A stretch of DNA of 64,000 nt from Amycolatopsis alkalitolerans. Lineage in GTDB: Bacteria > Actinomycetota > Actinomycetes > Mycobacteriales > Pseudonocardiaceae. Within the stretch, counting starts at the first letter, position 1. Each line of letters begins with the position of its first letter. Positions 33,247-41,683 of this stretch are shown here, in pieces. Below the pieces are notes generated by a model. That model saw only the letters and a program-made list of their open reading frames with translations. It had not been told where the DNA came from and did not search any database. The stretch lies in the NCBI RefSeq assembly GCF_006152065.1, contig NZ_VDFW01000002.1, forward strand, positions 186,001 to 250,000, given 5' to 3'. The position numbers and the translations under genes are program-made.

Positions 33247-34137
33247 TCACAGCGTGCCGGGAGGTGGCGGGAACGCGTAGAACCGCACCGCCACCTCACG
33301 TTCCCCGGGCACCGGATGGCGGTGCGCCTGGCAGTGCCGGGTGAGCAGGTCGCGATAGTCGTCCGCGAACCTGCGCAGTTCGGGCTCGGTGAGCCGGGCG
33401 GCGGCCCGGTGCGCCCGGCCCCAGGGCCCGAACTCCGCACGGTGTCCCGCCGCCCAGGCCAGCAGGCGCAGTTCCCGGTCGTACTTCTCGTCGAGATACC
33501 GCGCCACGCGGGCACGGTCGGGCTCGTCGATCTCGTCGAGCTTCGGTTCCCGGAAGTACTGCGGGAGCGCGCTCCACTTCCCGTCTCGGCCCTTGCGGGC
33601 GTACCCGTCCGCCGCCAGTGCGCCGAGGCGCGTCGCGATTTCGCTCCCGGCCTGGCCGGTGAGCCGAGCCAGATCGTCCACTGTGGAGGGAAGCGCGGCG
33701 AGCAACCGCCCTGCCAGCGGGTCGGTGTGCACCTCGATGTCCCGGACCGTGAACGTCCGCTCTCGGGGCCGGTCGACGAGCAGCCGGTTCGCCGCGACCA
33801 GCAGCACCGCGGCGATCGGCACCTCGGCACACGCCGCGAGCGCGACGCTGGTCCACCGGTCCGGCGAGGTCCAGTCCAGCAGCACGTCGAACCACGCGTC
33901 GCAGCACAGCAGCGTGGCCGTGGCCACGAGCAGCGGCACCGCGGCCCGGCGCCGGCGCAACCCGAGCCAGGCCGCGCCCGCGAAACAGCACAGCAACGCG
34001 ACGTCGAACCCGACCCAGGCGGTGCGCCACTGGCCGGTGTCGAACCGTTGCGGCAGCGTATGCGCGAGGTACACGATCCACGGCGCCAGGCACACCGCCG
34101 CCCCGCCGAGGAACACGATCAGCATCTTCCGGATCAC
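33247..34137 (-). CDS. Membrane protein with C-terminal winged-helix-like domain
   Basis: About 296 residues. Four hydrophobic segments occupy the N-terminal 110 residues (starting M-L-I-V-F-L-G-G-A-A-V-C-L-A-P-W). Then comes a soluble domain in which L-P-S-T-V-D-D-L-A-R-L-T-G-Q-A-G-S-E-I-A-T-R-L-G-A-L-A-A-D-G-Y looks like a winged helix-turn-helix, followed by a charged helical C terminus. This suggests a membrane-bound regulator, but I know of no named family. GTG 34137 is used because the first membrane helix starts four codons later; ATG 34173 is an alternative with a weak upstream hairpin. Confidence 0.65.
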   Translation of the reverse strand: MIRKMLIVFLGGAAVCLAPWIVYLAHTLPQRFDTGQWRTAWVGFDVALLCCFAGAAWLGLRRRRAAVPLLVATATLLCCDAWFDVLLDWTSPDRWTSVALAACAEVPIAAVLLVAANRLLVDRPRERTFTVRDIEVHTDPLAGRLLAALPSTVDDLARLTGQAGSEIATRLGALAADGYARKGRDGKWSALPQYFREPKLDEIDEPDRARVARYLDEKYDRELRLLAWAAGHRAEFGPWGRAHRAAARLTEPELRRFADDYRDLLTRHCQAHRHPVPGEREVAVRFYAFPPPPGTL

Positions 34138-34264
34138 GGCCTCGACGCTAGAGAGAGCCGGGCGGGGCGGCATCCGGGATTTTCCCCCGGTTTCCCGGCG
34201 CCGGCGTCTCGCCGGTGGGCGGGTCGCTGGATCCTGGCACGTCACCCCGCATAGTCTTTGTCCC

Positions 34265-34876
34265 ATGGGTTCACCGCAGCTCGGTCCCGCAGGCGGAACC
34301 GAGCCGTACGAAATCGTCGCGGTCGCGTCTTCGGCCGGCGGCATCGTTGCGCTCGGGCGCGTGCTAGGCGGGCTGCCGGAGGGGTTCGCGGTTCCCGTCG
34401 TGGTCGTCCAGCACCTCGATCCCCGGCATGAAACCGTGATCGCCGAGGTGCTCGGTCGCCGGTGCAAGCTGACCGTGAAACTGGCCGAGAACGAGGAGCG
34501 GGTCGAACCGGGCCGGATCTACGTCGCCCCGCCGAACCATCACCTGCTGGCGGGCCATGGGGGCGTGCTGACCCTGTCCAGCAGCGAGCTCGTGCACTTT
34601 CTGCGCCCTTCCGCCGATCTGCTCTTCGAGTCGGTCGCCGGCGCCTACGGCCCCAGGGCCATCGCGTGCGTGCTCACGGGCACCGGCAGCGATGGCGCGA
34701 TGGGCGTCCGCGCGGTGAAGGACCGAGGCGGGACCGTGATCGTCGAGGATCCCGAGTCGGCCGAGTTCAGGGGAATGCCGGACGCGGCGGTCGCCACCGG
34801 TGCGGTCGATTTCGTGCTGCCCCTCGGCGAGATCAGCACGGTGATCAGCGGCCTGGTCGAGGCGAGGAGCGCATGA
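34265..34876 (+). CDS. CheB-type methylesterase domain protein without receiver
   Basis: A 203-residue protein consisting only of the CheB catalytic domain. The triad is visible: Ser23 in S-S-A-G-G, His50 in V-V-Q-H-L-D-P, and Asp143 in G-T-G-S-D-G-A-M-G. The N-terminal response-regulator domain of classical CheB is missing, so it is not gated by CheA phosphorylation in the usual way. Its stop overlaps the start of the CheR/PAS gene (ATGATG). In many bacteria CheB and CheR domains are fused with PAS modules in one large sensory protein; here the fusion is split into two coupled genes. Confidence 0.88.
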   Translation: MGSPQLGPAGGTEPYEIVAVASSAGGIVALGRVLGGLPEGFAVPVVVVQHLDPRHETVIAEVLGRRCKLTVKLAENEERVEPGRIYVAPPNHHLLAGHGGVLTLSSSELVHFLRPSADLLFESVAGAYGPRAIACVLTGTGSDGAMGVRAVKDRGGTVIVEDPESAEFRGMPDAAVATGAVDFVLPLGEISTVISGLVEARSA

Positions 34877-36681
34877 TGGCGACCGATCCCGACGGAAAAG
34901 TCGACAGTGACCTGGAAACGTTGCTCGGCTTCATCCGTGACGCGCGGGGCTTCGACTTCACCGGGTACAAGAGGTCTTCACTCGCGCGCCGGATCCGCAA
35001 GCGCATGCAGGACGTCGCCGCCACCGAGTACTCCGACTACCGCGATCTGCTCGAGACCAGCGCCGAGGAGTTCGATTTCCTCTTCAACTCGATCCTGATC
35101 AACGTCACCAGCTTCTTCCGGGACACCGAAGCGTGGTCCTACCTGCAACGCGACATCCTGCCCGAGCTGCTGACGCGGACGGGCAAGGAGATCCGCGTCT
35201 GGAGCGCGGGCTGTTCGAGCGGGGAGGAGGCATACTCGCTGGCGATCGCCTTCTCCGAGGCGCTCGGCGTCGAGGAGTGCATCGAACGGGTGAAGATCTA
35301 CGGCACCGACGTCGACGAGGAAGCCCTCCAGGAGGCGAGGAGCGGGGTCTACCCGGCGAAGTCGCTGGAGCCGCTCACGACGGAGCTGCGGGATCGGTAC
35401 TTCGAGCCGTCCGGCACCAGGTTCGTCTTCCGTCCCGACCTCCGTCGCCGGGTGATCTTCGGGCGGCACGACATCACCAGGGACGCGCCGATCTCCCGCC
35501 TCGACCTGCTGGTGTGCCGCAACACGCTGATGTACTTCAACGTCGAGACCCAGAACCAGATCATCGACCGTTTCCACTTCGCCCTGCGCGAGGGCGGCTA
35601 CCTGTTCCTCGGCAAGGCGGAGATGCTGCTGTCTGACAGCGGGCGGTTCGACGTCGTCAGCATGCGCCGGCGCATCTTCAGGCGCCGGGGTGGCCGGGCC
35701 ATGACGACCAATCCGGCACCGGTCAAGCTCGACATCAGCGCGGGGACGGAGGTACGGGAGGCATCCCGCCGCCGCTTGCTGCGTGACCTCGTGCTGGACG
35801 CCGCCCCGAATGCCCAGATCGTGCTCGACGACTCCGAGTCCGTCTTCCTGATCAACAGCCAGGCGCGGGGACAGTTCGGCCTCACCTCCCAGGACGTCGG
35901 CCGCCCGTTCCGGGACCTCGAGGTGTCCTACCGGCCCACGGAGCTGCGTTCCCTGGTCGAGCAGGCCAGGACCGAGCGGCGGACGATCCGCCTGACCTCG
36001 GTGGAGCGCGGGCGCGGCGACGACGTCCAGTACTTCGAGGTGCTGATCCAGCCACTGTGGAACACGAACAGCCTGTGGATCGGCACGAGCATCACCTTCG
36101 TCGAGACCACCTTCGTGACCCGGCTGCAACAGGACCTCAAACGCCACCGGGAAGATCTCGAGACCGCGTATGAGGAGCTCCAGTCGACCAACGAGGAGCT
36201 GGAGACCACCAACGAAGAGCTCCAGTCCAGCATCGAGGAACTGGAGACCACCAACGAAGAACTCCAGTCCGGTAACGAGGAACTGGAGACGATGAACGAG
36301 GAGATGCGGGTCCGCAGCTCCGAACTGGAGGAGACGCGGACCTTCCTGGAGGGCGTGCTGGCCAGCGTCGCCGCCGGCGTGGTGGTGCTCGACGGGGACC
36401 TGCGGATCCGCAGCTGGAACCGGGAAGCGCAGGAACTCTGGGGGCTGCGCGCGGACGAGGTGTACCAGCAGGGGTTCTTCGCCCTCGACATCGGCCTGCC
36501 GACCGAGCAGCTTCGTGGTTCCATCGAACGGTGCGTCACGACGAAGGAACCGAGCGGGTCCATACATGTCGACGCGGTGAACCGTAGAGGGCGGGCCATC
36601 ACCTGCTTGGTGAGCTGCTCGCCGCTCGACGGGCAGACCAACGGCGTGGTTCTGCTCATGGAGGAGGTTCAGCGGGATTGA
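34873..36681 (+). CDS. CheR methyltransferase-PAS sensory protein
   Basis: A 602-residue multidomain protein. Residues 12-270 are a CheR glutamate O-methyltransferase: N-terminal helical domain, N-V-T-S-F-F-R-D, and SAM loop S-A-G-C-S-S-G-E-E-A-Y-S. Residues about 300-410 form a first PAS-like domain. Residues about 418-485 are a coiled coil of near-perfect heptads (E-E-L-Q-S-T-N, E-E-L-E-T-T-N). A second PAS domain (about 490-600) follows, with V-V-V-L-D-G-D-L-R-I-R-S-W-N. No histidine kinase domain is present. No receptor, CheA, CheW or flagellar gene lies in the window, so the methylation target is unknown. Confidence 0.88.
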   Translation: MMATDPDGKVDSDLETLLGFIRDARGFDFTGYKRSSLARRIRKRMQDVAATEYSDYRDLLETSAEEFDFLFNSILINVTSFFRDTEAWSYLQRDILPELLTRTGKEIRVWSAGCSSGEEAYSLAIAFSEALGVEECIERVKIYGTDVDEEALQEARSGVYPAKSLEPLTTELRDRYFEPSGTRFVFRPDLRRRVIFGRHDITRDAPISRLDLLVCRNTLMYFNVETQNQIIDRFHFALREGGYLFLGKAEMLLSDSGRFDVVSMRRRIFRRRGGRAMTTNPAPVKLDISAGTEVREASRRRLLRDLVLDAAPNAQIVLDDSESVFLINSQARGQFGLTSQDVGRPFRDLEVSYRPTELRSLVEQARTERRTIRLTSVERGRGDDVQYFEVLIQPLWNTNSLWIGTSITFVETTFVTRLQQDLKRHREDLETAYEELQSTNEELETTNEELQSSIEELETTNEELQSGNEELETMNEEMRVRSSELEETRTFLEGVLASVAAGVVVLDGDLRIRSWNREAQELWGLRADEVYQQGFFALDIGLPTEQLRGSIERCVTTKEPSGSIHVDAVNRRGRAITCLVSCSPLDGQTNGVVLLMEEVQRD

Positions 36682-36683
36682 GT

Positions 36684-37559
36684 ATGCTCGACGCCGTGGA
36701 ACCGCCCGGAGGAACCGGGGACAGTGTCGCGGCGGCGTGGAAGCGCGCGGACGACGAGCGGCAGCGGGCCGCCCGGGCGGCCGCCGTCGCCGCACGTCAT
36801 GAAGAGCAGATCACCCGTGGTCCGGCTGCGATGCGCTCGTTTCACGAGAACATGGTGCGGCTCCACCGGGTGATGGAGAACCGTCACCGTGCCGCGTTCG
36901 AGATCCACGCGGCGTACGCCCGGCGCCTGGAGAAGTGGCGGGACAACTGGTCCGGCGACGGACCGCCCCCGTTCATGACGACCGTGGCGGAGATCAGCGG
37001 TTCACCCAGCGCGCTGGTCACCCTGGTGGGCGACCACCGGTCAGAGGCGCTGGTGGCCGCCTCGGACCAGGTGGCCAGGACCGCGCACGACCTCGAGTCC
37101 ACTTTGGGTGAGGGCCCGGCGCGCGACGCCACGGCAGGGCGCAGCCCGGTCGCGGTCATGGACGCGGCGCTCGACGAGCGGTGGCCGCTCTACGGACCCG
37201 CGATGCGGCGGCTCGGCATACGGTCGGTCGCCGCCGCCCCGCTGCGCACGGAAAACCACTGCTTCGGTGCTCTGGCCGTGTTCCGTCGCCGTCCGTTCAC
37301 CCGGCACGAGGGGGTCCCGGAGCTCGGCGCCGTCGCGGACGCGCTGACGCGCAGCGTGTTGCTCGCCGACGAACTGCCGTTGCTCGCGGACACCGACCGC
37401 CAGCCCGTCGTGAACCAGGCGACCGGGTCGGTCTCGGTCCAGTGCGCCTGTTCCCTCACCGACGCGTTGGCGCTCATCCAGGCCCACGCCTTCGCCGAGG
37501 GCGAGCCGATCGAAACCGTCGCGGCGCGGGTGATGAGCGGTCAGCTCCGCTTCAGGTAG
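36684..37559 (+). CDS. GAF domain protein with degenerate ANTAR domain
   Basis: A 291-residue protein: an N-terminal Arg/Ala-rich helical region (about 10-90), a GAF domain (about 95-225) and a C-terminal segment V-V-N-Q-A-T-G-S-V-S...A-L-A-L-I-Q-A-H-A-F-A-E-G-E-P-I-E-T-V-A-A-R-V that aligns with the three helices of ANTAR. The usual I-x-Q-A-K-G-x-L-M opening is altered, so RNA binding may be lost or changed. ANTAR proteins bind two-hairpin RNA to prevent transcription termination. It follows the CheR/PAS gene almost without gap and converges on a second GAF-ANTAR gene. Confidence 0.75.
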   Translation: MLDAVEPPGGTGDSVAAAWKRADDERQRAARAAAVAARHEEQITRGPAAMRSFHENMVRLHRVMENRHRAAFEIHAAYARRLEKWRDNWSGDGPPPFMTTVAEISGSPSALVTLVGDHRSEALVAASDQVARTAHDLESTLGEGPARDATAGRSPVAVMDAALDERWPLYGPAMRRLGIRSVAAAPLRTENHCFGALAVFRRRPFTRHEGVPELGAVADALTRSVLLADELPLLADTDRQPVVNQATGSVSVQCACSLTDALALIQAHAFAEGEPIETVAARVMSGQLRFR

Positions 37560-38284
37560 CGCTCGGAAGCCACCGGGCCCGGACCGGGAAGGTCGAACCG
37601 GCCGCTGACGACCTCACGTGCCAGGTCGTGCAGGCGGCGGTTGTGCCTGCGGGCGTAGGCGCGCAGCGCGGCGAAGGCCTGATCCGGGGTCATACGGTGG
37701 CGCGCGGCGAGGATGCCCTTGGCCTGTTCGATGTCGACGCGGCTGGACAGCGCGCCCTCCAGCTGCGCCGACAACCGTTTCTGCTGGTCCAGGTCCCGGG
37801 TGAGCGACAGCAGGGTGGCGGCATGGATGCCGAGGCTGCGGGCGGTAGCGTCCTGCTCGGCGGTGAGCGGCCCCGGCCGGCTGCGGAACACGATCAGCCC
37901 GCCTTCGATGATGTCGTTGCAGTGCAACGGGATCGCGTCGACGGAGGTGAACCCGCCCGCGAGGGCGGCGGCGGTGAACGCCGGCCACCGCGGCGCGCTG
38001 GCGGACACGTCCGCAAGCCGGACCGGACGACCGGACTGCCGGCTGTGCAGCGCCGGCCCCTCTTTGGGGAGCAGGTGGAGCAGCCGGCGCATGGCCGGGC
38101 CGTCGGGAACGCCACCGGCGCCGTCGTCGAGCAGTACGGCGGCGGCGTCGACCTCGAGCAGGTCCTTGGCATGCCCGGCGACGAGTTCCGCCCGCCGCAC
38201 GGGCTCGTCATCGAGCACGATGTTCTCCGCCAGCGCCGCCATGGCCTCGACGAACCTGATCGGCAATCGTGCGGTGTCGCTCAC
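37541..38284 (-). CDS. GAF-ANTAR antiterminator
   Basis: A 247-residue protein with a GAF sensor domain (about 15-170) and a canonical C-terminal ANTAR domain (about 180-240). The ANTAR region reads D-I-E-Q-A-K-G-I-L-A-A-R-H-R-M-T-P-D-Q-A-F-A-A-L-like, with L-R-A-Y-A-R-R-H-N-R-R-L. GTG 38284 is chosen, six bases after GGGAGG; GTG 38287 is possible. Its 3' end overlaps the preceding convergent GAF-ANTAR gene by 19 bp, so transcripts of the two would be antisense at their ends. Expected role: ligand- or stress-dependent antitermination of target operons. Confidence 0.87.
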   Translation of the reverse strand: MSDTARLPIRFVEAMAALAENIVLDDEPVRRAELVAGHAKDLLEVDAAAVLLDDGAGGVPDGPAMRRLLHLLPKEGPALHSRQSGRPVRLADVSASAPRWPAFTAAALAGGFTSVDAIPLHCNDIIEGGLIVFRSRPGPLTAEQDATARSLGIHAATLLSLTRDLDQQKRLSAQLEGALSSRVDIEQAKGILAARHRMTPDQAFAALRAYARRHNRRLHDLAREVVSGRFDLPGPGPVASERYLKRS

Positions 38285-38367
38285 CACGCACCTCCCTGCC
38301 CCAGGTTCGCCACGCGCGGATTCCCCGGCCACGCCATCTTACGGCCGGCGGGGTCGTGGTCGCCGGG

Positions 38368-39087
38368 TCGTACGCGCTTTTGAAGATTCGGAAGCACAAG
38401 GCGAGCATCGAGACCGAGGAAGCGACGAAGAACGCCTTCGTGATGCCCTTTATCAGCACCGTCCTCGGCTACGACGTGTTCAATCCCGCCGAGGTCATCC
38501 CGGAATTCACGGCCGACGTCGGGACCAAGAGAGGCGAGAAGATCGACTACGCGATCGCCCACGACCGGCAGGTGCAGGTGCTCGTCGAGGTCAAGAAGAT
38601 CAACGACGCGCTGAAGATCGAAGGTCGGTGATCAGCGCCGCCGGTGAGCTCAAGTACATCGGGCAGCTCAAACGGATCCTCGCCGCCCAGTTCAAGCAGC
38701 CTGAGGACGAGTGGGTCCGGTTCCTGAACCCAACGGGTACGCGCAAAGCGCTACCGGGTCGTACGCGCGATCGCGTGCGGCGAAGTGCCGGTGGCCCGCG
38801 TTTTCGGTCGAGACACGAAGACCTATTTCGGCGTCCTCCTCGACGACAACAACCGCAAGCCGATCGCGCGGCTTTGGTTCAACCGGGCCAGGAAGTATCT
38901 GGGCGTGTTCGACGAGGACAAGGTGGAAACCCGGATCCCGCTCGAGCACGTCGAGGACATCTACCAGCACGCCGAGCGCATCCGGCGGACCGTGCGCCGC
39001 TACCTGGACGCGGCCGGCACGCCCGCGTTTGCCGATCGGCTCAGCTCTGCCACCCTGGACGGAGGAGCCGACAAGGAGCTGAGTTGA
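38368..39087 (+). pseudogene. Internally deleted HsdR-N-like (type I restriction R subunit-like) gene
   Basis: Three pieces of one protein are recognisable in order. The first (38368-38627) reads K-I-R-K-H-K-A-S-I-E-T-E-E-A-T-K-N and contains D-Y-A-I...V-L-V-E-V-K-K, the PD-(D/E)xK nuclease core. The second (38628-38740) reads V-I-S-A-A-G-E-L-K-Y-I-G in another frame. The third (38752-39087) reads V-R-A-I-A-C-G-E-V-P-V-A-R-V-F-G-R-D-T-K in the first frame again. Segments normally between them are missing, so there have been at least two internal deletions. The 15-mer CCGGGTCGTACGCGC occurs at both 38363-38377 and 38754-38768, close to the start and to the second junction. Confidence 0.75.
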
Positions 39088-39802
39088 AGCCGTTCGAAGG
39101 ACGGGTCGCGCTGATCACCGGGGCCTCGGGAGGGATCGGGACCGCGCTGGCCGCCCGGCTCGCGGAAGCCGGGGCCGACCTGGCCCTCGCCTACGCCGGC
39201 CACCGCGAGGACGCGGCCCGCGCCGCGGCCGAAGTCGATGTGAAAACCCTGCTGCTGCAAGGGGATCTGGCCGATCCGGCGGTGCCGGAGCGGCTCGTCG
39301 AGCGGACACGTGACGAGCTGGGCGCGGTCGACATCGTGATCGCCAATGCGGGCATCGGGAAGCAGCTGAACTGGGACGAGGTCGACACCGGCACGTGGGA
39401 CGCCACGATGGCGGTCAACACCCGCGCCCCCTTCCTGCTCGCGCGCGCCGCGCTGCCGGCGATGGTCGAGCGCGGCTGGGGGCGGCTCCTCTTCGTCTCC
39501 TCGATCGCGGCGCTCAACGGCGGCCTCGTGGGCCCGCACTACGCGGCGAGCAAGGCGGCGCTGCACGGCTTGACCCATCACCTCGCGCCGCGCGTGGCGG
39601 GCAACGGGGTCACGTGAACGCGATCGCGCCCGCGCTCATCAGCGGCACCCGCATGCTGCCGAAGGGCGATCTCCCCGTGCGGATCCCCGTCGGCCGGCTC
39701 GGCGAACCCGACGAGGTCGCGAGCATGGCGCTGTCGATGCTGACCAACGCCTACCTGACGAACAAGGTGATCGCCGTGGACGGCGGGCTGTTCGCCTACT
39801 GA
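39084..39802 (+). pseudogene. Frameshifted short-chain dehydrogenase/reductase
   Basis: An SDR of about 240 residues split by a one-base loss. The first part (TTG 39084 to the stop at 39617) carries T-G-A-S-G-G-I-G (cofactor loop), N-A-G, and Y153-A-A-S-K157 (catalytic pair). It stops right after G-N-G-V-T. The natural continuation V-N-A-I-A-P-A-L-I-S-G-T ... A-V-D-G-G-L-F-A-Y is in the next frame to 39802. Restoring one G in the ACGTGAAC at 39612-39619 rejoins the frames. Either a recent inactivation or a sequencing error; the position within a decayed region favours the former. The TTG start overlaps the stop of the preceding remnant. Confidence 0.85.
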
Positions 39803-39985
39803 TCGCTGCGGCGCTCGCGTCGAGATCACCGGCGGCCAGATGATCGGCGATCGCGGTGTGCTGGTCGATCAGCGCCGCGACCGGGCTGACCATCCCCGCG
39901 CGCTGTGCTTCCAGGACCTGCCGGAGCCCGTCCAGCGTCCCGGCGTCGAGCCGCTCGACCGCGTCACGGAGTGTTGCACGGCGCG
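39794..39985 (-). pseudogene. GntR/FCD regulator remnant
   Basis: On the minus strand a stretch of about 62 codons (D-A-V-E-R-L-D-A-G-T-L-D-G-L-R-Q...H-T-A-I-A-D-H-L-A-A-G-D-L-D-A-S-A-A-A-I) resembles the C-terminal FCD effector helices of GntR regulators. The DNA-binding half is absent, no proper start exists, and the frame runs on without stop into unrelated sequence opposite the SDR. A scrap, not a functional gene. Confidence 0.45.
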
Positions 39986-40035
39986 TAGCCGCGGCGCATG
40001 TCCCGATGAGCGGCCCGCCATGCGCCGGCCCCGCC

Positions 40036-40155
40036 GGCACATGGTCCACGTCGGCGGTGGCGGTGGAGCGCGCGTTCGAGTACTGGCGTGACCTGATCTG
40101 CGAGACGTTCGTCCAGCTCGCGGCGGCACCGACGAGGCCGGGCAGGTTCGTCGGC
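40036..40155 (+). pseudogene. Fragment of an AraC-type regulator N terminus
   Basis: About 40 codons read S-T-S-A-V-A-V-E-R-A-F-E-Y-W-R-D-L-I-C-E-T-F-V-Q-L, matching the opening of AraC regulators with the AraC-binding-like domain (F-x-Y-W-R-x-x-x-x-x-T-F-V-x-L). The similarity ends abruptly and no HTH follows. The fragment is too short to function. Confidence 0.5.
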
Positions 40156-40160
40156 AGCCT

Positions 40161-40334
40161 TACTTCGCGCTCATCGCCATCGCCAAGTCCGCCGCGGACC
40201 CGGTGGGGCACTACTCGCGGCCGGATGTGTTCCGCCTGCGGGTGAACCTCGCCGCGAACCCGCGCATCGTCCACAATGGATCCGAGGAGCCGGAGCCCGA
40301 GGACGTTGAACTGGTCACCGCGGACGACGTGTGA
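40161..40334 (+). other. C-terminal fragment of an unidentified gene
   Basis: An open stretch without start codon in good context reads Y-F-A-L-I-A-I-A-K-S-A-A-D, R-P-D-V-F-R-L-R-V-N-L-A-A-N and an acidic tail E-P-E-P-E-D-V-E-L-V ending at TGA 40332-40334. The phrase R-P-D-V-F-R-L-R-V-N faintly recalls DUF6194-type proteins, but I cannot confirm it. It overlaps the 3' end of the ferredoxin reductase gene by 20 bp. Probably another broken gene of this decayed stretch. Confidence 0.35.
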
Positions 40335-41679
40335 GCCGTCCCGCGATCGCGTCGTCCAGCAGGCCGCTCACCGTCTCCCGCGCGCAGGTCCGGTTCGCCC
40401 CGATCCCGCCGGACGGTCCGCGTTTGATCCAGCCGGTGACGTACGTCCCGGGTCGCACGCGCCCGCCGGTGTGCGGGATGGTGCCGGTCGTCTCGTCGAA
40501 GGGGAGGCCGGGTAGCGGTGTGCCGCGGTAGCCGATCGCGCGCACGACCTGCCCGGCCGCGATCTCCACGCCGTCGGCCAGGCGGACGCCGCGGACCTGG
40601 TTGTCGCCGAGGATCTCCACCGGGGTGGAGTGGAAGCGCAGGACGATACGGCGGCCTTCGGCAGGCGGCGCGGACCAGTCGAACGGTGGATCGACGAGCA
40701 GGTCGGCATCGGGGCGCCGGGTGAGCGCCAGCAGTTCCGGCTGGGTACAGGCGGCGTGCTCCTGGCCGCGTCGCCCCAGCACGACGACCTCGCGCACCTT
40801 GCTCGATTCCAGCCGTGCCAACGCTTCCGGCGCGATCGACGTACCGCGCAAACCGGCCGGGTCCGCGGTCAGGATCCGCGCCACGTCCAGCGCGACGTTG
40901 CCGTTGCCCACCACGACCACGCGCTCGGCTGACAGGTCGATCGCGTCCGGCGGCACGTCCGGATGCCCGTTGTACCACGCGACGAGCGTTGTCGCGGCGA
41001 CGCTTCCCGGCAGGTCTTCGCCGGGGATCCCGAGCTTCCGGGCGGAGGACGCACCCACCGCGTAGATCACCGCGTCGTGCCGGGCAGCGAGTTCCTCGAC
41101 GGTGACGTCCCGCCCGACCTCGACGCCGAGCTTCAGGCGCAGCCGCGGATGGCGGTGGAACCGGGCGAACACCTCGCCGATCTTCTTCGTCGACGGGTGG
41201 TCCGGCGCGACGCCGAACCGCACCAGCCCGCCGGCGACCGGCAGGCGGTCGATCAGCGTGACGCGGGAACTGGTGTGCAGCAACAGGTCCTCGACCGCGT
41301 ACATCGCCGCCGGGCCGGTGCCCACGACCGCGACGTCGAGCGGGGCGAAATCGCTCGGCAGGATCCGGCTGAACGACGGCGGGCCCCACGCGTGGAAGTT
41401 GGGGGACACGGCCGTGGGCAGGCCGGAGTCCGCGTAGTGGGCGGCGTTGATCTCCGAGTACGCCTCGAGCGCCCCGGTGAGCGCGTCCGCCGGGAAGATC
41501 GCGTCGACGGGGCAGGCGTCCGCGCAGGCGCCGCAGTCGATGCAGGTGCGCGGGTCGATGTAGAGCATCTCGGTGGTGCCGAAGTCGGGTTCGCCCGGCG
41601 CCGGGTGGATGCAGTTGACCGGGCACACCGACACGCACGACGCGTCGTTGCAGCAGGTCTGGGTGATCGCGAACGCCAT
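40315..41679 (-). CDS. Ferredoxin-ferredoxin/NADP reductase fusion, FprB-like
   Basis: A 454-residue protein. Residues 1-85 are a bacterial-type ferredoxin with cysteines in C-C-N-D-A-S-C-V-S-V-C-P-V-N-C and C-I-D-C-G-A-C-A-D-A-C-P-V-D-A (7Fe or 2x4Fe type). Residues 110-454 are an adrenodoxin-reductase-like flavoenzyme with V-V-G-T-G-P-A-A-M-Y, V-V-V-G-N-G-N-V-A-L-D-V-A-R and G-Y-R-G-T-P-L. It ends soon after G-G-I-G-A-N-R-T, lacking about 100 residues found at the C terminus of FprB (about 560 residues). It starts four bases after the AurF-type oxygenase gene and is its likely electron donor from NADPH. Confidence 0.85.
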   Translation of the reverse strand: MAFAITQTCCNDASCVSVCPVNCIHPAPGEPDFGTTEMLYIDPRTCIDCGACADACPVDAIFPADALTGALEAYSEINAAHYADSGLPTAVSPNFHAWGPPSFSRILPSDFAPLDVAVVGTGPAAMYAVEDLLLHTSSRVTLIDRLPVAGGLVRFGVAPDHPSTKKIGEVFARFHRHPRLRLKLGVEVGRDVTVEELAARHDAVIYAVGASSARKLGIPGEDLPGSVAATTLVAWYNGHPDVPPDAIDLSAERVVVVGNGNVALDVARILTADPAGLRGTSIAPEALARLESSKVREVVVLGRRGQEHAACTQPELLALTRRPDADLLVDPPFDWSAPPAEGRRIVLRFHSTPVEILGDNQVRGVRLADGVEIAAGQVVRAIGYRGTPLPGLPFDETTGTIPHTGGRVRPGTYVTGWIKRGPSGGIGANRTCARETVSGLLDDAIAGRLTRRPR

Positions 41680-41683
41680 GGCT

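Noticed and set aside
34141-34264. Hairpin CCGGG...CCCGG between the membrane protein and CheB genes as a terminator
   Set aside because: The stem is only five pairs and lies between divergent starts where a terminator is not expected.
36172-36302. DNA repeat with 21-bp units inside the CheR-PAS gene, looking like a tandem repeat or related to the intergenic arrays
   Set aside because: It encodes heptads of a coiled coil (E-E-L-x-x-x-N) in a well-supported protein; the period follows from the heptad and the sequence is unrelated to the GAGTT arrays.
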